A stretch of DNA of 64,000 nt from Ptiloglossa arizonensis (GCF_051014685.1 NC_135055.1:5940001-6004000), one strand, 5' to 3'; shown: positions 48,035-61,439, counted from the stretch's first letter. Notes: a model not told the origin generated them from the sequence alone. Made by a program: numbers and translations.

Positions 48035-49680
48035 ATTTAGGTCCTTGGAAAACTTCTCGAGCGGCTCGGGATGGAACTGACCACCGCTGCACGATGTGAC
48101 ACAAGAGGCACAACGATCGTTTAAGTGAGATTCCTTGGGAGAAATTAGGATTCTATCGACGAGAAGGAAATTATTATTTTAACGAACGTTAAACGAAAAT
48201 TGGCTCTCGCGGTTGTTGAACAAAGTTGCAGAATGTTACGGTTTTCTGAGTTCTGGAAAATCTAGAAGGCGATTATAGTATTGGATTCGCGATTGGAGTA
48301 GGAGGGGGAGGGGGGATTTGTCTCTGTTGAACACATGTGACTGAGCTACAATTTTTCAGTCGTTGCTCGCATGTTAAATTGCGAGAAATACAGATCACCC
48401 AATTAATTTTAATTTCGCTGTGTCGTTGCGTAAAAAGGATCAGAATACTTTTCGAGTTAATGAAGCTTCATAGATGTATAGAAAACCGAGAAAAACGTGG
48501 TCGTTCTCTAATTAGGAGGATACGTAACCAGAAAACAAGTTTATTTCAAATACCCGAGATATTGAAGAATTTACTGAGTAAAATCTAACAGTTCATCCGA
48601 AACCTTCGTGGAGGATAAGAAGCCTGTTTAGAAACATTCGTAAGAATTATTTTCAATTCAACTGTTATTCTCAGTCCTCCGAAGGAACTTTCCCGAGCAA
48701 AATATCATCGTATCGATCGAAAGATATTACTTTACTTAATCTTAACAAACCTGCCAATACTTTGAACGTGGAATACAACGAGGAGAATAATAAGCTCGAG
48801 ACAAGAAGAAAAGCGCAAAGGGGCGTAGAGGGGGTGTATAAAAAGACGTCGTCGCGAAAAAGGATCGAAGGGCCGTCGTGTCGCGCCGGTCGTGGATATG
48901 GACTGTTTGCAAAGTAAATTTGACCGAGCACGAAAGAAGTGGACAACTCGATTTCGAGTTTTAATCCAATTCTCCGTTTCCCTTGGGTTCTCTAACCCGT
49001 CCCCTTCGCTCCGGATCGCTCCTCGTTGACGCGCCATACTCCCAGCCTTATTCAGTCATCCTTTCTGCCTTCTTGGTTTCCTTGACCCGCCGTCTGGTAT
49101 TCCCGACTCGCGATAATATCCACCTCGAAGAGGGAAACCCTCCTCGGCGACTGTAACACCCACCCTGGTGCTCGTCACGCGTTCCCGAACACCGTTATGC
49201 AGAGACATACATACATTCAAGATGGCCACCTCACGCATGGCTGGCTAAGGTAACTCTCGGATCGGGGAGCGAGGGAGAAACGAAGTTTCCGACCGGTGGG
49301 CGGTGTGTATTGTCGACACCGAGCTGGCGAATCTCTGGACAAAGGAAAAGTGCCTGAGCAAATGTCGTTAGCGACACGAAGGAAGGGGACGACGAAGCCA
49401 TGGACCCACATGATGCAACGGAGGAGCCACTTTCCGGAAGGAGCGTAGGTTTTGTAAGAAGTGGAACGAGTGTAAAAAAAAGGTCGGAACGAAAGGTCTC
49501 GTACGAACGGGGGATGAAATATAGTAAACGAGAACGCAATTAAAAGGAGTGGAATCGAATGAGAAATCTTGAATAAATGCTGAATCTGAAGTACCTTTTC
49601 GCACAACCGAGAGACATACATCTCATTTGTTGAATGAACCAAACGGTCAGTTGCAAATACAAAGAAACGATATGAAATAA
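48035..49680. other. Non-coding stretch
   Basis: A G-rich word lies near 48299-48316. Overlapping - strand frames at 48671-49037 and 49217-49642 have no domain. Confidence 0.4.
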
Positions 49681-50480
49681 GTGTGGAAGACGAGTCAGAC
49701 GAGACTGTAACTCAAGAAACTGACTGTGGGGGTTCTGTGTTGAATTTGGAACAACGATGAAACAAGTTCGTAGAAATTTCTGTTACAAGAAGAGTTCGAA
49801 GTAATCTAGTCTACATTAATTCTTGTAACAGTTGTCATTAGGCTGAAGAAGATCCAGTACCCTTTTACCCCGCTTTCAAGTGAACGATCCAGAAAGTGAG
49901 ATTTATTGCAAAGAAACGTAAAAACGAATAGTCCCCCAAAATAGGAGTCGAAACAAAGCTAACGAGAACGTAACAAAAGGGGATTGAATTGAATGAAAAA
50001 GCTTTAATATTGGTAGAAGACGAGTTGGACGAGACTATAATTCAAGAAACTGACTGTGGGGGTTCTGTGTTGAATTTGGAACAACGATGAAACAAGTTCA
50101 TAGGTAAGTGTATAGTATACGTTACAGAGCGTGTAATAATTGGCTGAACGCTATTCTAAAATATGTTAGTAAATACTGGGAATATATTGATTTCTTTTCC
50201 ACTCCTGCTAGATTTAAGTTTCAATTGTGTTCGTGTTATGCGTGTTCGTTCTTACGACTGATCCTCCTTTCTTTTTTCTTTGCACTCTAAAGGGTTCGAC
50301 CCGTAAATAAATAAATAAATAGTAATTGCCTTTACTTTCAAACGAATTCTAACGTATCTGGTCTATAGCAATTCTTGCAACAGTTATCGTCGGTCCGAGG
50401 AAACTCTGGTAACGTCTACCCCGCTTTCAAGCGAACTGGCGATCCGAAAAGTGGGACTTACTGCATACGTTGATCGGCAA
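49681..50480. repeat. Interleaved diverged duplication
   Basis: Block A (GAAGACGAGT ... TGACTGTGGGGGTTCTGTGT and about 40 more bases) occurs at 49686 and 50016, offset 330, with a stretch of about 49 identical bases. Block B (ATTCTTGTAACAGTTGTC ... TACCCCGCTTTCAAGTGAAC) at about 49818-49884 recurs diverged at about 50370-50442. The order A-B-A-B with different divergence suggests successive duplications. Confidence 0.82.
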
Positions 50481-51727
50481 TGAGCAGAGAACTCTGTGAA
50501 AGCAGATCGGATAGGGCTCCGATGGCGAATACGATAAGTATCGTCACATATACAATACACTGTCGTCAGCGATACGAAAGAGGATGGGAATAATAGCCGA
50601 AGGCTTCAGGGAGTCGAACAATGGTCGATACAGAAAATGTTTCGTCACGGATGAGGCATTGAATGGAACGTGTGTGGGACGTAAGTCAACATTCATGAGG
50701 TGGTTCTCCCCCAAGAAAAACGATCTTGGCTTCATTAATGTAATTGACGTTGCAAGTAAAGGGATCGCTGGCTGGGTTACGCATAGGCGTCGCCGCGTGG
50801 CACCGTTGATCTTTTCTGACACGCGACTCGTGGTAATCATTCGGAATGAGAGCCTTTCGAAGCTCGGGTAGGTTTGGGGCGGGGTTACATCCCGTTCACG
50901 CGCGATTGGACGAAAGAAAAGAATTATTCATGACGGTTTGATGGGCTATTTCTGACGCATGGCCTCGTTAAAATGACGTATTTCGTTATCGGCGGGACAC
51001 AGTGCGTGGAGGTGTGAAAATGTACTGAGTGGAAAGCGGATATTTATACCGGGCGAAATAAATCAACGAGTCGATCCGAAGTTTGATTACACTGCGCGTC
51101 CACGCATCGCTATAACTTTTCATTGATCGGGACTGGACTAACGCGATGAATTTTTCATTCATGTGTACGACCATATAATGCAGCTTGAATCGTGCCACTT
51201 CTCTCCCATTTGTAGGATTAATAACATTTAAGCCGATCGAACGATCATTATTTAAATTATGCTTTCGAAACGATTATTCTCATTTTTCTACCGATAATAC
51301 CGCAACCAACACTCGTCCGTTAATGGATTTGACAAAATTGTTGTATTTTCAACCGAAGGAATTTGATCGTTCTCCGATCTTGAATATTATGACAACGATA
51401 CCAAATTAACGCGTTACCATCCAATCTAAGATTCAATAAATACGTGTTCGTAGCATCAGTTAGGTTTCCACAGTGCACGTTAAGTACACAACCAGCATAC
51501 GTGTCCCAAGATAATAAGCGACTCTGTTAGGTAACGAAAGACCATTCCGACGACGTAATTTAATTGGAATCGCATTTCCCTGGGCTCCGTTTGACGATGG
51601 TATAACGCGCTGATACAACCTGCAACTTTCGCGTAACAATTATTACACCTGTAATGCCCAAAGTTTGTACATAATCGAATAATAAGAGACCGCGAACATT
51701 ATGTGTCCCAATATGCACCCTCACTTT
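50481..51727. other. Non-coding stretch
   Basis: Frames of 95 and 98 codons lie on opposite strands at 50544-50871 without domains. Nothing else recognised. Confidence 0.4.
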
Positions 51728-52495
51728 TCGGTCGTTCGTTATAAATGGAACAGGGACTATTCCAATAATTTAATATTCGAACACAGTTATGCGAATACAA
51801 TCGTTAAGATATTGTTATTACGATACCACAATTTCTATATTACCGTTCAAATATCGCGATTCGAATGTTACTCTTCAAATGTCGTGATTCGAATATTATT
51901 ATTTCGGTCCTTCGTTATAAATGGAACAGGGACTATTCCAATAATTTAATATTCGAACATAGTTATGCGAATACAATCGTTAAGATATTGTTATTACGAT
52001 ACCACAATTTCTATATTACCGTTCAAATATCGTGATTCGAATGTTACTCTTCAAATGTCGCGATTCGAATATTATTACACAAATATTGTGATTCTGTTAC
52101 TTTCAAAATATCACCATTCGAATATTAATATTCAAATGTTACGATATGAATACTATTACACAAACACAGTGTTTCTATTACTTTTTAAATACGATAATCC
52201 GAATATTATTACATAAACATTGTGATTCTGTTACTTTTGAAATATCACCATTCGAATATTAATATTCAAATGTTACGATACGAATACTATTACACAAACA
52301 TAATGATTCTATTACTTTTTAAATATGATAATCCGAATATTATTTCACAAATATTGTCATTCTGTTACTTTTAAAATATCACCATTCGAATATTAATATT
52401 CGAATGTTACGATACGAATACTATTTTTTTAAATATGATGATTCGAATATTCCTATGCAAATATCACCGTTAAAGTACCATTATTCAAATACAGA
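51728..52495. repeat. 176-bp tandem duplication running into a TTCGAATA-type minisatellite
   Basis: ATAAATGGAACAGGGACTAT occurs at 51741 and 51917 (offset 176) with nearly identical surroundings. From about 52060 the sequence becomes degenerate units of ATTCGAATATTA, ACACAAATATTGTGATTC and TGTTACTTTTAAAATATC type, with a period of roughly 120 bases. TTCGAATA words are shared with the arrays at 2600 and 10118. Confidence 0.88.
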
Positions 52496-53251
52496 GAAAT
52501 TTGATAAGTAGTCCCAACTGGAACAATAACTTCTTACCAAATGGGTTACCGCGGTTACAATGTTTAATTAACGTCAGTTTTCGACTGTGTCTCCAAGGAC
52601 ACGTTCTCTCGTTCCAACAAAGCGATATTGACCCTTTGCGAACGATTTTTACGCAAAACGTACTCTGTGTGCGGAAGACCTTCTCGCGTAATAAGCATAC
52701 ATACATTATGAACGCTGATCGGCGTTTACCGCACGCGACCGACCGATCGAACGAGCTCCTATACATGTGGACCGTAGCGCCGCACCGACTTAGACATCGA
52801 CCGAATGATCTACGAGAACTTTTAACACCGTGTGCATACATTAAATTTGAATATTTCCAAATAGATAGATCTCCGAAAAAAACATCCATCCTTTTACAAT
52901 ATTTCATCAACAGTTGCCCGATTTGTAGAATTTTAATTATCTATTCCCGGTGAGTGGTTATCGCGTCCCATTTAATTCGATATTTCAACGTCGCGAACAC
53001 AGAGCGTATAATTGATACGGGTTTCCATCCATCACAATTTCCATTGGAAATGATGCAGATCTAATTACAGATTGCCCGAAGAAATCCGAGTCGGTGCGGA
53101 GGATACCTCGGGGATTTTACGATGTTGGCTCAGCGTTTCTCAGTTTCCCATAAAATTAAACTCGTTGGCTGGCGGGGTACTCGCACCCGGCGACCTCTGC
53201 ATAAACTATATCGAACCAAATACCGATGGCGAACGTCTGGGGACGGAATGA
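52496..53251. other. Non-coding stretch
   Basis: Frames of 150 (plus) and 141 (minus) codons cover the same bases at 52485-52953. Neither shows a domain; the mirrored openness argues against coding. Confidence 0.4.
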
Positions 53252-53278
53252 GGGGCGCGGGGGGTGGGGGTGGGGGGC
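53252..53278 (+). other. Strong G-quadruplex motif
   Basis: GGGG-CGC-GGGGGG-T-GGGGG-T-GGGGGG: four G runs with loops of one to three bases, the most stable pattern for an intramolecular quadruplex. Role unknown. Confidence 0.8.
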
Positions 53279-54060
53279 GAAGAAAGAAATCCGTTACTTT
53301 TTCTACGAATCGTAAAGAAAAAGATTAGGGACCACTACATCCGCGGATGTCGTAATAAATGTTATCCCTGGCCGGCAATGGCCACCTCTACCCTAGATTT
53401 TACAAGACGTGTATATCGTTATATCCGATTCGTATCAATAACGAACATACCGTCCCATGAGCTTATCCGTATTTCTCACGAAGAAGCCCTCCGCCCGAAG
53501 AATCACGAAACGTGATAACGTTTCCCCCTCAGCGTACATGGATATACGAGAAATCGATCGAACGCAATTAACATTCGCGGGATGACACGGGAGTTTACTC
53601 AATCTTGATTACTTCGAGCCCGAGACGGATCGTGGAAATCATACAAACATGGCGCCGGACGGATTCGAGATTAACGAATGAAAGATGAGTACTAATTTCT
53701 CCGATTCCGTGCAATGAAAAATTAAAATCACTCACCGTATACGCCTCAGGATTCTGCATGGCTGCTGAACGATCTTCGATGTTCTCGAATCAACGTTGAT
53801 ACGCACAATCACTAAAAAGATGGAAAAAGATGTACACACTTCTACGCACCACTTCGAACCGCGTAGAACTGTCTTTTCGCGCGCTTGATCGATCGCTTTA
53901 TCGATCGCAGCGACACGCGCGACACGCTTCCGGAACTATGTTTTCATGAAGGTTCTGCCATTACGTCAATCATCGATCTATTTCACCGCATAGGTTAAGG
54001 CGCTGATCACAGTCACCGGTGTACGGTACTGTATGTGAGTACGATACATAATAAAACCGA
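53279..54060. other. Non-coding stretch
   Basis: Nothing recognised. Confidence 0.4.
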
Positions 54061-55240
54061 AATAATCGCGGTAAAAACTTGTCAGCAGTGCATTAAATCG
54101 ACTTGAGCGATACGAACGGTGCGTGGCCGAAGAGATACGCGAATTATCACGCTTACCTGTTCGTCGATCGATGCACAGCGATTGAATCTTCGAGCGCGTC
54201 CCGCTAGATAATTGATTTTCAAGCAGCCCGTGTGTATGTACAATAAACGCTGACAGCATCGCGCGAAAATTACTTCGAACGAACGTCTGAGTTCGAAACA
54301 CCGAGCGACAGTTGAATCGATGTCTGCTCGACGAATAATGTAATCACATTGACAAAATTGTGACACACGCTAGTTGGAACTGCAAATACAAAAACAACAA
54401 TTAAAAGAATTAATAGGTAATCAAATTTGTATTGTTTCGTAATAATTCCGACAGTCCTCCTTTTTTCGGTAACAAAGCACGTGCACGCGTAACAGTTTTT
54501 TACAGCAAGTGTCGATAGATCACATCCAAATTACTTCGAACGAATGTCTAAATTCAAAACACGGAACAGTCGATTCAATGTCCGCTCGAAAATATACGGC
54601 TACAAAGTGATTTAAGAGGTAATCTATTATTGGCTGTTTTCCATTTTTTAATAACAAATCACGAGTCTGTGTGCAACATACGAATATCAATTATTCGAGA
54701 CATTACGAAAAAATATTAGGACTCGTTACGTGACTAGGTTATTTGGAATAAATCCGACAGATCGCGTGCAAATTACTTCGAACGAACGTCTAAATTCAAG
54801 ACACGGAACAACAGTCGAATTAATGTCTGCTCGTAAATATAAAGCTACAAAGTGAATTAAGAGGTAATCGATTATTGGGTGTTCCGTAACAATTTCGGCA
54901 ATCCTCAATTTTTCCGTAACAAACCACGTGTCCATATACAACTTACGAATATTAATTATCTGAGATTTTTTTTTAAAACTCTAGGACCTTTTATACGTAA
55001 AGGTTATTCGCAATACGTGTCGATAGATCGCGCGTGCTAGTTACAGCTACAAATATAAAACCATAAAGTTAATTAAGAGGTAATCGATTATTTACCGCTC
55101 CGTAACAATTTCAGTAGTTCTTCGTTTTTCCGTGATGAAATGCGTGCTCGTGTGCAACCAATGAATATTAATAATTTGATAGTCTAAGAAAAACACTAGG
55201 ACCTTTTTCCGCGAGAATTATTAACAGAGGGCGGTATATC
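54061..55240. repeat. Diverged tandem array, about 240-260 bp units
   Basis: AATTACTTCGAACGAA-type words occur at 54269, 54529 and 54771 (offsets 260, 242), followed each time by TCRAAACACGG, GTCTGCTCG and AAGAGGTAATCGATTA blocks. A fourth, more diverged unit follows at about 55020-55210 (AATTAAGAGGTAATCGATTA, CTAGGACCTTTT). Confidence 0.85.
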
Positions 55241-56659
55241 ACATCTAGTTTGGGTCACATGATCAGTGTCTGTGTGACGTCACGGGGGAATGGTGCAACG
55301 GTCGTTTTGATTGCAATAGTTCGTCGATTCAGCCAAAGGACGCCAGTGCTGTAGAAACATAAAAACTGAGTTATGTGAAACGTAAAGATTTTTGCAACCG
55401 ACTTTTCTGAATCCAGGGACAAACTTCGTTGGATTTGCCTGGAATGCAAAGAGTAAGTCACGATTAAAGTTATACATAGCGATTGTATCATATTCGATGG
55501 TTGATTACTTTGAAACAATTGGTTACGAGATTACTAGAATTATGGATACAGACGAACAAGTTTTCGTCGCACGACGGTATGTCTATCTCTATTGTTTTCA
55601 ATTGGAAGAATAAGAAAGAAACATACAGTCGTGTGACCGAAAAGTCGCTCGTTTGTATCGAATTTTATGTTGTAATTGCTGGCTTCATTTGACAAAGCCT
55701 GTGTACTTGCTAGATTGATACCACCACCTTCTATCATGCACCGAAAACGTACCTAGATCGATTGGTAATAAATTTTTTTATCGCCCGACGCGTCTGACGT
55801 TTTCTCGCGTTCGCATTGTTCTCGAAAGATTTAGAAGGTTATGGTAATTCATTTTATTTGTTGATCTCGCCCCGTTACTATTAATATATGGAATAATTGT
55901 ATTTAATGATATGAAATGTTTATATAAACTCAAACGTGTAATATTATATAAAATCGTTCGTATATCATGATCGATTAAAATATAACCTTAAATCGTTATT
56001 ACTTTGAGAAATGGAATGCATTAATTGATTCAATGTCACAAATTCGACACGATACTGGAAGTAAATTATATTATAAATTGATTTCAAAGGTAGATTTGAG
56101 ACAAAGGTCTCGTGATTGATTCTAAAAGAAAGTTAACGATCTTGAAGTAACTTTCAACGGTAAAATATTTAAAGGAATGTACCGTGTTAGAGACGATGTT
56201 CAGAATGTCTGGCATCGAGTTCCTAGCTATTTGTTAGGGCCATGAATAAAAGAAAATCGAACTCTGCCAATGGTATCACTACTAATAGAATTACATGTAT
56301 TCACAAATGTATCAAACGTACGACTAATATGTAACATTTTTCAGTCATAACGATACATTTACGATTTTGTTTCTATGTTCATAATGCATTGATTTTTACT
56401 AACAATATTTCAGACAAAATAGCCCACAGAAAACATTCGTATTGGTACACTATTTTCGTGCAAATATTTTTATATTTTAATACATTTATATCGTTTGTTT
56501 GGTCCCTATTTAGGATGACGAAAATTAACGAGTCTTTCCGAGAATTAAGGTCTATTGTGTTATGTAAATAAACCGTGCGTGTTATTGCAAATATTAATAA
56601 GTACCGCTTAAGGAGCGCTAATCGATAAATATCGCGTTCGATACTTCATGGAAATTTGA
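55241..56659. other. AT-rich non-coding stretch
   Basis: No gene recognised. Confidence 0.4.
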
Positions 56660-56870
56660 TGGAAATTGTATTGCAACGTGGCTGTAAAATTTGTCGCTGA
56701 TTACGTTGTAAAATAATCGTAATACAATTAGTGGTTATATGATTATCGAAATCATTTTGTAAATTTAATAGAAATTGTATCGTAACAGGTCCGTAAAATT
56801 TATCGCTGATTACGTTGTAAAGTAATCGTAATGGAATTAGTGGTTATATGATAATTGAAATCGTCCTGTT
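56660..56870. repeat. Two-copy tandem duplication, 109 bp
   Basis: TACGTTGTAAARTAATCGTA at 56702 and 56811, each followed by ATTAGTGGTTATATGAT and preceded by RTAAAATTTRTCGCTGAT. Confidence 0.88.
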
Positions 56871-57374
56871 AAACGCGGCCACTCCAATAAACGTATTGCG
56901 AATGTAATCTGCAAAGTAGAACCGCGCGCTGTAGTAAATTCTAACGAGCAATGTTTTCCTAGTCAATCTCGCGCACTCGGGGCACACTGGTATACCTTAA
57001 ATTAAATTGGAAAACTTCATCAGGGTTAAAAGTATTTGCCGTATCTCAAAATTTACTTCATGCCCGGTATAAACATTTGCTACTCCCGAAATTAAATATC
57101 CGTCCTTCAGAACGTAATACGAACAATCTTTTAATCGAATCATTGTTGGTTGAATAATACCACCGAGTGGATCAATCGAAAGGAGAGAAACAACGCAACT
57201 AACTAGGAAAAATAAAACGCAAATAGAAACATTAACTTGTGTATCACACCTGTTACATATTTGATGAAACAAGTGATGTGAAAATTACTATAATGAAGCT
57301 TCATTTAACCTTGCTTTGGGTCCTCTTCAGTATTTTAATATATAACAAGTTTTTTATATTACATATAATATAAA
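56871..57374. other. Non-coding stretch
   Basis: Nothing recognised. One 91-codon frame on the - strand has no domain. Confidence 0.4.
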
Positions 57375-57501
57375 ACAAAGTTTTTTAAGTCTTTTGAATA
57401 TTTTTTTCTGCATAAAAGAATTCTTAAAACTCGTCCTCTTTTATATTTTTATCTTCTTTACTAAGTAGAAAGTATTATACATAACAGTATGAAAGATGAA
57501 G

Positions 57502-57558
<57 letters not shown>

Positions 57559-57846
57559 TATTATTATTACTTAGTAAAGAAGATAAAAATATAAAAGAGG
57601 ACGAGTTTTAAGAATTCTTTTATATTTTTATATTTTTTTTATCTTCTTATATTTTTATCTTCTTTACTAAGTAGAAAGTATTATACATAACAGTATGAAA
57701 GATGAAGTAATATATATATATATATATATTATATATATTACATATTATTATTATTACTTAGTAAAGAAGATAAAAATATAAAAGAGGACGAGTTTTAAGA
57801 ATTCTTTTACGCAGAAAAAATATTCAAAAGACTTAAGAAACTTTGT
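57375..57846. repeat. Nested foldback (inverted-repeat) structure with (TA)n cores
   Basis: The left arm starts ACAAAGTTTTTTAAGTCTTT at 57375 and runs through ATTCTTAAAACTCGTCCTC to TTTACTAAGTA. The right arm is its reverse complement, ending GACTTAAGAAACTTTGT at 57846. Arms are about 100 bases. Between them the inner part of each arm appears once more, inverted around its own TA tract, so there are two hairpins in a row: (TA)n at 57503-57551 and a shorter one at about 57710-57735. The shape resembles a miniature foldback transposon or an expanded palindrome. No coding capacity. Confidence 0.88.
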
Positions 57847-58604
57847 AAATAACCATCCAATCGTCCAGAGTAAAGTATACAAATGTAATTAATCGGTAAT
57901 ATTTAAATAGCACGTGGCGTATGCGTATTGTATCCTTTTCTAAGAATTTTCGCTTGTGTAGCATGTTTACAATACCGTAGAAGACTCGAAGCACAAGGTC
58001 GAAAGATTTACACCAGCGAACATAAAATTGAACTACGATTATGCATCAAATTTTATACACCATTTATCTACATGACTAAGTGCTCAGCATGGATTACCAG
58101 GTGTCTGCTGTTTGGCCCTTAATTATAATGCTAATCTCGCAAACTCGGTTTACGAAATTCATTCACCGTCAGCTTTATCCACAGTCCATCGCGTAATTGA
58201 TTCATCCAGGAATTCGTGATTCGTTTAAGTGGTCGGTAGTTTCCATTCATTCATTCGTCGCCGATCAGCACCCCGTCTCGCGGGTAAACGATGAATTAAA
58301 CCCCGAAGGATGATGCCGGTGCACCGGGTAGCCACTTTTACGATCAAATCCCGCCGTTTCGTCCGCAGTTCACGGTCCATGCATGTCTTATCGCTGCTTA
58401 TGACGGAACGTGACGTCCGGAATCGACCCAATCTCCGTCGACTACCCCTCCGACCGACCGATGCATTAAAGGAAACTTTACGATCCGTGATCGCAATGGA
58501 AACTGATTGAAAAACCCGTGAAGGTTTGGAGCATCCGTGAAAAGTTGATTTCCTTTTCACGAATCTACCGTTTCACTGGTCGAAAAATAATAATTACAAT
58601 ACTT
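57847..58604. other. Non-coding stretch
   Basis: Frames at 58225-58560 minus and 58310-58510 plus mirror each other and show no domain. Confidence 0.4.
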
Positions 58605-59380
58605 ATTGCATCCGAGATTCTATTATGAAAGAAAAGAAAGTATTGAGAAGGAACAGAGAAAATCAATATATAAAAGGAAGAAAATTAATTTGTAGAAGTA
58701 GAAATATGTAAACGCAACAGTACAAAGGAAAGGTACAACTTTGTACTATTTTAAGCTTGGAAAGAACTATAATAATGACAATAATAATAATACACCTTGC
58801 AATAATAATACTTTATTGCACCGAGATTCTATTATAAAAGAAAATAAAGTATTAAACAGAAACGAAGAAAATCGGTATATAAAAGGAAGAAAATTAATTT
58901 GTAGAAATAGAAATAAGTAAACGCAACACTACAAAGGAAAGGTACAATTTTGTACTATTTTAAGCTTGGAAAGAAATATAATAATGACAATAATAATAGT
59001 ACGTCTTTATTGCACCGAGATTCCATTATAAAAGAAAATACAGTATTGAGCAGAAACAGAGAAAATCAATATAAAGAAGGAAGAAAATTAATTTGTAGAA
59101 GTAGAAATAAGTAAACGCAACAGTACAAAGGAAAGGTACAACTTTGTACTATTTTAAGCTTGGAAAGAAATATAATAATGACAAGAATAATGTCTTTGTT
59201 GAACCGAGATTCCATTATAAAAGAAAAGAAAGTATTGAGAAGAAACAGAGAAAATCAATATATAAAAAGAAGAAAATTAATTTGTAGAAGTAGAAATAAG
59301 TAAACGCAACAGTACAAAGGAAAGGTACAACTTTGTGCTACTTTTAACTTTGAAAAGAAATATAACAAGAGTGAAATAAT
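58605..59380. repeat. Four-copy tandem array, 189-210 bp units
   Basis: GCACCGAGATTCTATTATAA-type words begin units at 58608, 58818, 59012 and 59201. Each unit includes GAAGAAAATTAATTTGTAGA, GTAAACGCAACAGTACAAAG and TTTTAAGCTTGGAAAG, and most end in an AAT-rich microsatellite whose length explains the changing period. Confidence 0.93.
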
Positions 59381-60119
59381 ACAGAATAGGTAAAGATAAA
59401 GAAATTAATATACATACGTAAAAACTAACAATTATCTCGAGTAATGAGAGCCTCTTGAGAGAGAAACTGAATTAACTTTGTTGAAAATTGCGGAGTTTAA
59501 CAAATCGTTCATTTCTGTCTGTACACGAGATTTCTCTTCGGTGGAACGTTCATTAATATACATACGGCGATGACCAAGATGATAGGATTTCAGGGGCGCG
59601 CGATTCTTTTTCAACCCCCTCGGAAAATCAGCTTTTAATCGGACCGTTTTATCACGCGTTCGCCACACACGTGGCGCTCCGCTCGGCAAGTGAAATCAAG
59701 TAGTTCGCAGTTAAATCCGACAGCGACTGATGAACGAGCCCGGACCGATTTTGGAGATAATCTTTGTAACGCTAACGATTTGCTGTAACTGTAACAAGCT
59801 GGATCGACGAACGTATCCGGCGAACGAGCCCTCTTTCGATTTCAATCCACTCATCCACTTTACCATAGCTCTTTCTCTCGCACCTGGCTTATCGTTAGTT
59901 TCTCATCTTCTCTCATTTTCTGCGGCCTGTATGCAGCGACAGGAACCGCTCTTTCTTGCGACGGAATGTTTCCACCGGCTTCATATCTCAAATCCTTACG
60001 GTTACCATACTATTAAAGTTATACATTCTGGAAAAAGTGGATGAATAGATTCCATACCAGATACTATCGTTGCGCAATCCGGTTTGCGTGCTGAACGTCA
60101 TTCGAAAATCTCTCTCGCT
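59381..60119. other. Non-coding stretch
   Basis: The 104-codon frame at 59730-60044 has a hydrophobic start but no recognisable domain. Not called. Confidence 0.35.
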
Positions 60120-60545
60120 ATTGGAAATGGAAATTATTCCAATAGAAAATCTTTATAGATATTATTCGATTAACTTATAAAATATTCCAGAGGAAATTGA
60201 GGAAAACACCATTATTCTGTACACAGTGTGCGAGGTACCCGATATTACCCCGAAGAAATCTCCAGTAATCGAGGATTCGACAATACGTACGAGAAAGGAA
60301 TTGTTCGAATGGAAGATCTTTATGGGTATCGTTCCATTAACTTAAAATATTCCGTAGAAAATGAACGAAAACACCATCATTCTATACGCAGAGTGGGATA
60401 CCTGTTATCTTCGATGAAATCTCTGCAGCATTCGACAATATGAATGAAAGAGGAACTGTTTGAATAAAAAATCTTTACAGGTAAGCGTTCTGTTAACTTG
60501 AAATATTCTCAAGAAAATGGATCGAAACGTTATTGGTTTATAATA
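60120..60545. repeat. Three diverged tandem units, about 150-180 bp
   Basis: The block AATCTTTATAGATATTATTC / GATCTTTATGGGTATCGTTC / AATCTTTACAGGTAAGCGTT, each followed by a TTAACTT and AAATATTC word, recurs at about 60149, 60315 and 60468. The first two continue into AAAACACCATYATTCT and YACAGWGTG words. Confidence 0.72.
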
Positions 60546-60960
60546 GGATATCGAACGTTTTCTTGAAAAGAATTTCTTACCTTTGAGAATCGATATTGTG
60601 TAATAAAACGTAAGACTTTAACAATCGTGATATTTGTTACTCCGTTTCTTCCAGGATATGCTACTCGGCCTCATTAGTAACGCTTATCTAGTAAATTTTG
60701 CCCAAGACGCGAGTTTTACCACTAAATGCTTCTACCATTAAGATCTTTTTCCGACACTAAATTTGATCTTAATTCTCCCAATATTAGAGACCGTTCGAAA
60801 GATAAATCGCACCGCGTCTAAGGTTTAATCCGCTAGATAAGCCTTACTGATGAGTTGAACTACCAGGTCTCGAACTAATCGTGAACTAATTACCAAGACA
60901 AAGAAATTCCACGATTAAATTCAACGGTATATCTAAGAAGGGAATTGTCTCAACAGAGAA
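60546..60960. other. Non-coding stretch
   Basis: Nothing recognised. Confidence 0.4.
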
Positions 60961-61340
60961 ATCGAATATCGTGGGGTAACGTTCTTTGAAATTTTAAGAT
61001 TCGAATAGTTCCCCTACCAGCCGATTATCCAAAATAATGTAAAAACTGTCGAGTTTTCAAAGTATCTCGTATTTGATAAAAATGAAATTTCTGAATTTAG
61101 AGGTTTCAAAGTCTCTCGTATTTGATAAAAATAAAATTTCTGAATTGTTTGAACAGAGAAATCGAATATCGTAGGGTAACGTTCTTTGAAATTTTAAGAT
61201 TCGAATAGTGCCTCTACCAGCCGATTATCCAAAATAATGTAAAAACTGTCGAGTTTTCAAAGTACCTCGTATTTGATAAAAATGAAGTTTCTGAATTCAA
61301 GTCTCTTCAAAGTCTCTCTCGTATTTGATCAAAATAACGT
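60961..61340. repeat. Two-copy tandem duplication, 200 bp
   Basis: ATCGAATATCGTRGGGTAAC at 60961 and 61161. The following TTCTTTGAAATTTTAAGATT, CAGCCGATTATCC and AACTGTCGAGTTTTCAAAGT blocks are nearly identical. A shorter inner repeat, CTCGTATTTGATAAAAAT, occurs three times with a fourth diverged copy. Confidence 0.92.
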
Positions 61341-61439
61341 TTGATCAAGACTCGCGTTTAAAGTGCATCAGCCCCAATAATTACCCGATTCGTGAAAGCT
61401 CGTCTACCCGGGGGATGCAATTTTTATAAGTATCCGGTA

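Noticed and set aside
52485..52953. Mirrored 141- and 150-codon frames
   Set aside because: Both strands open over the same interval with no recognisable product.
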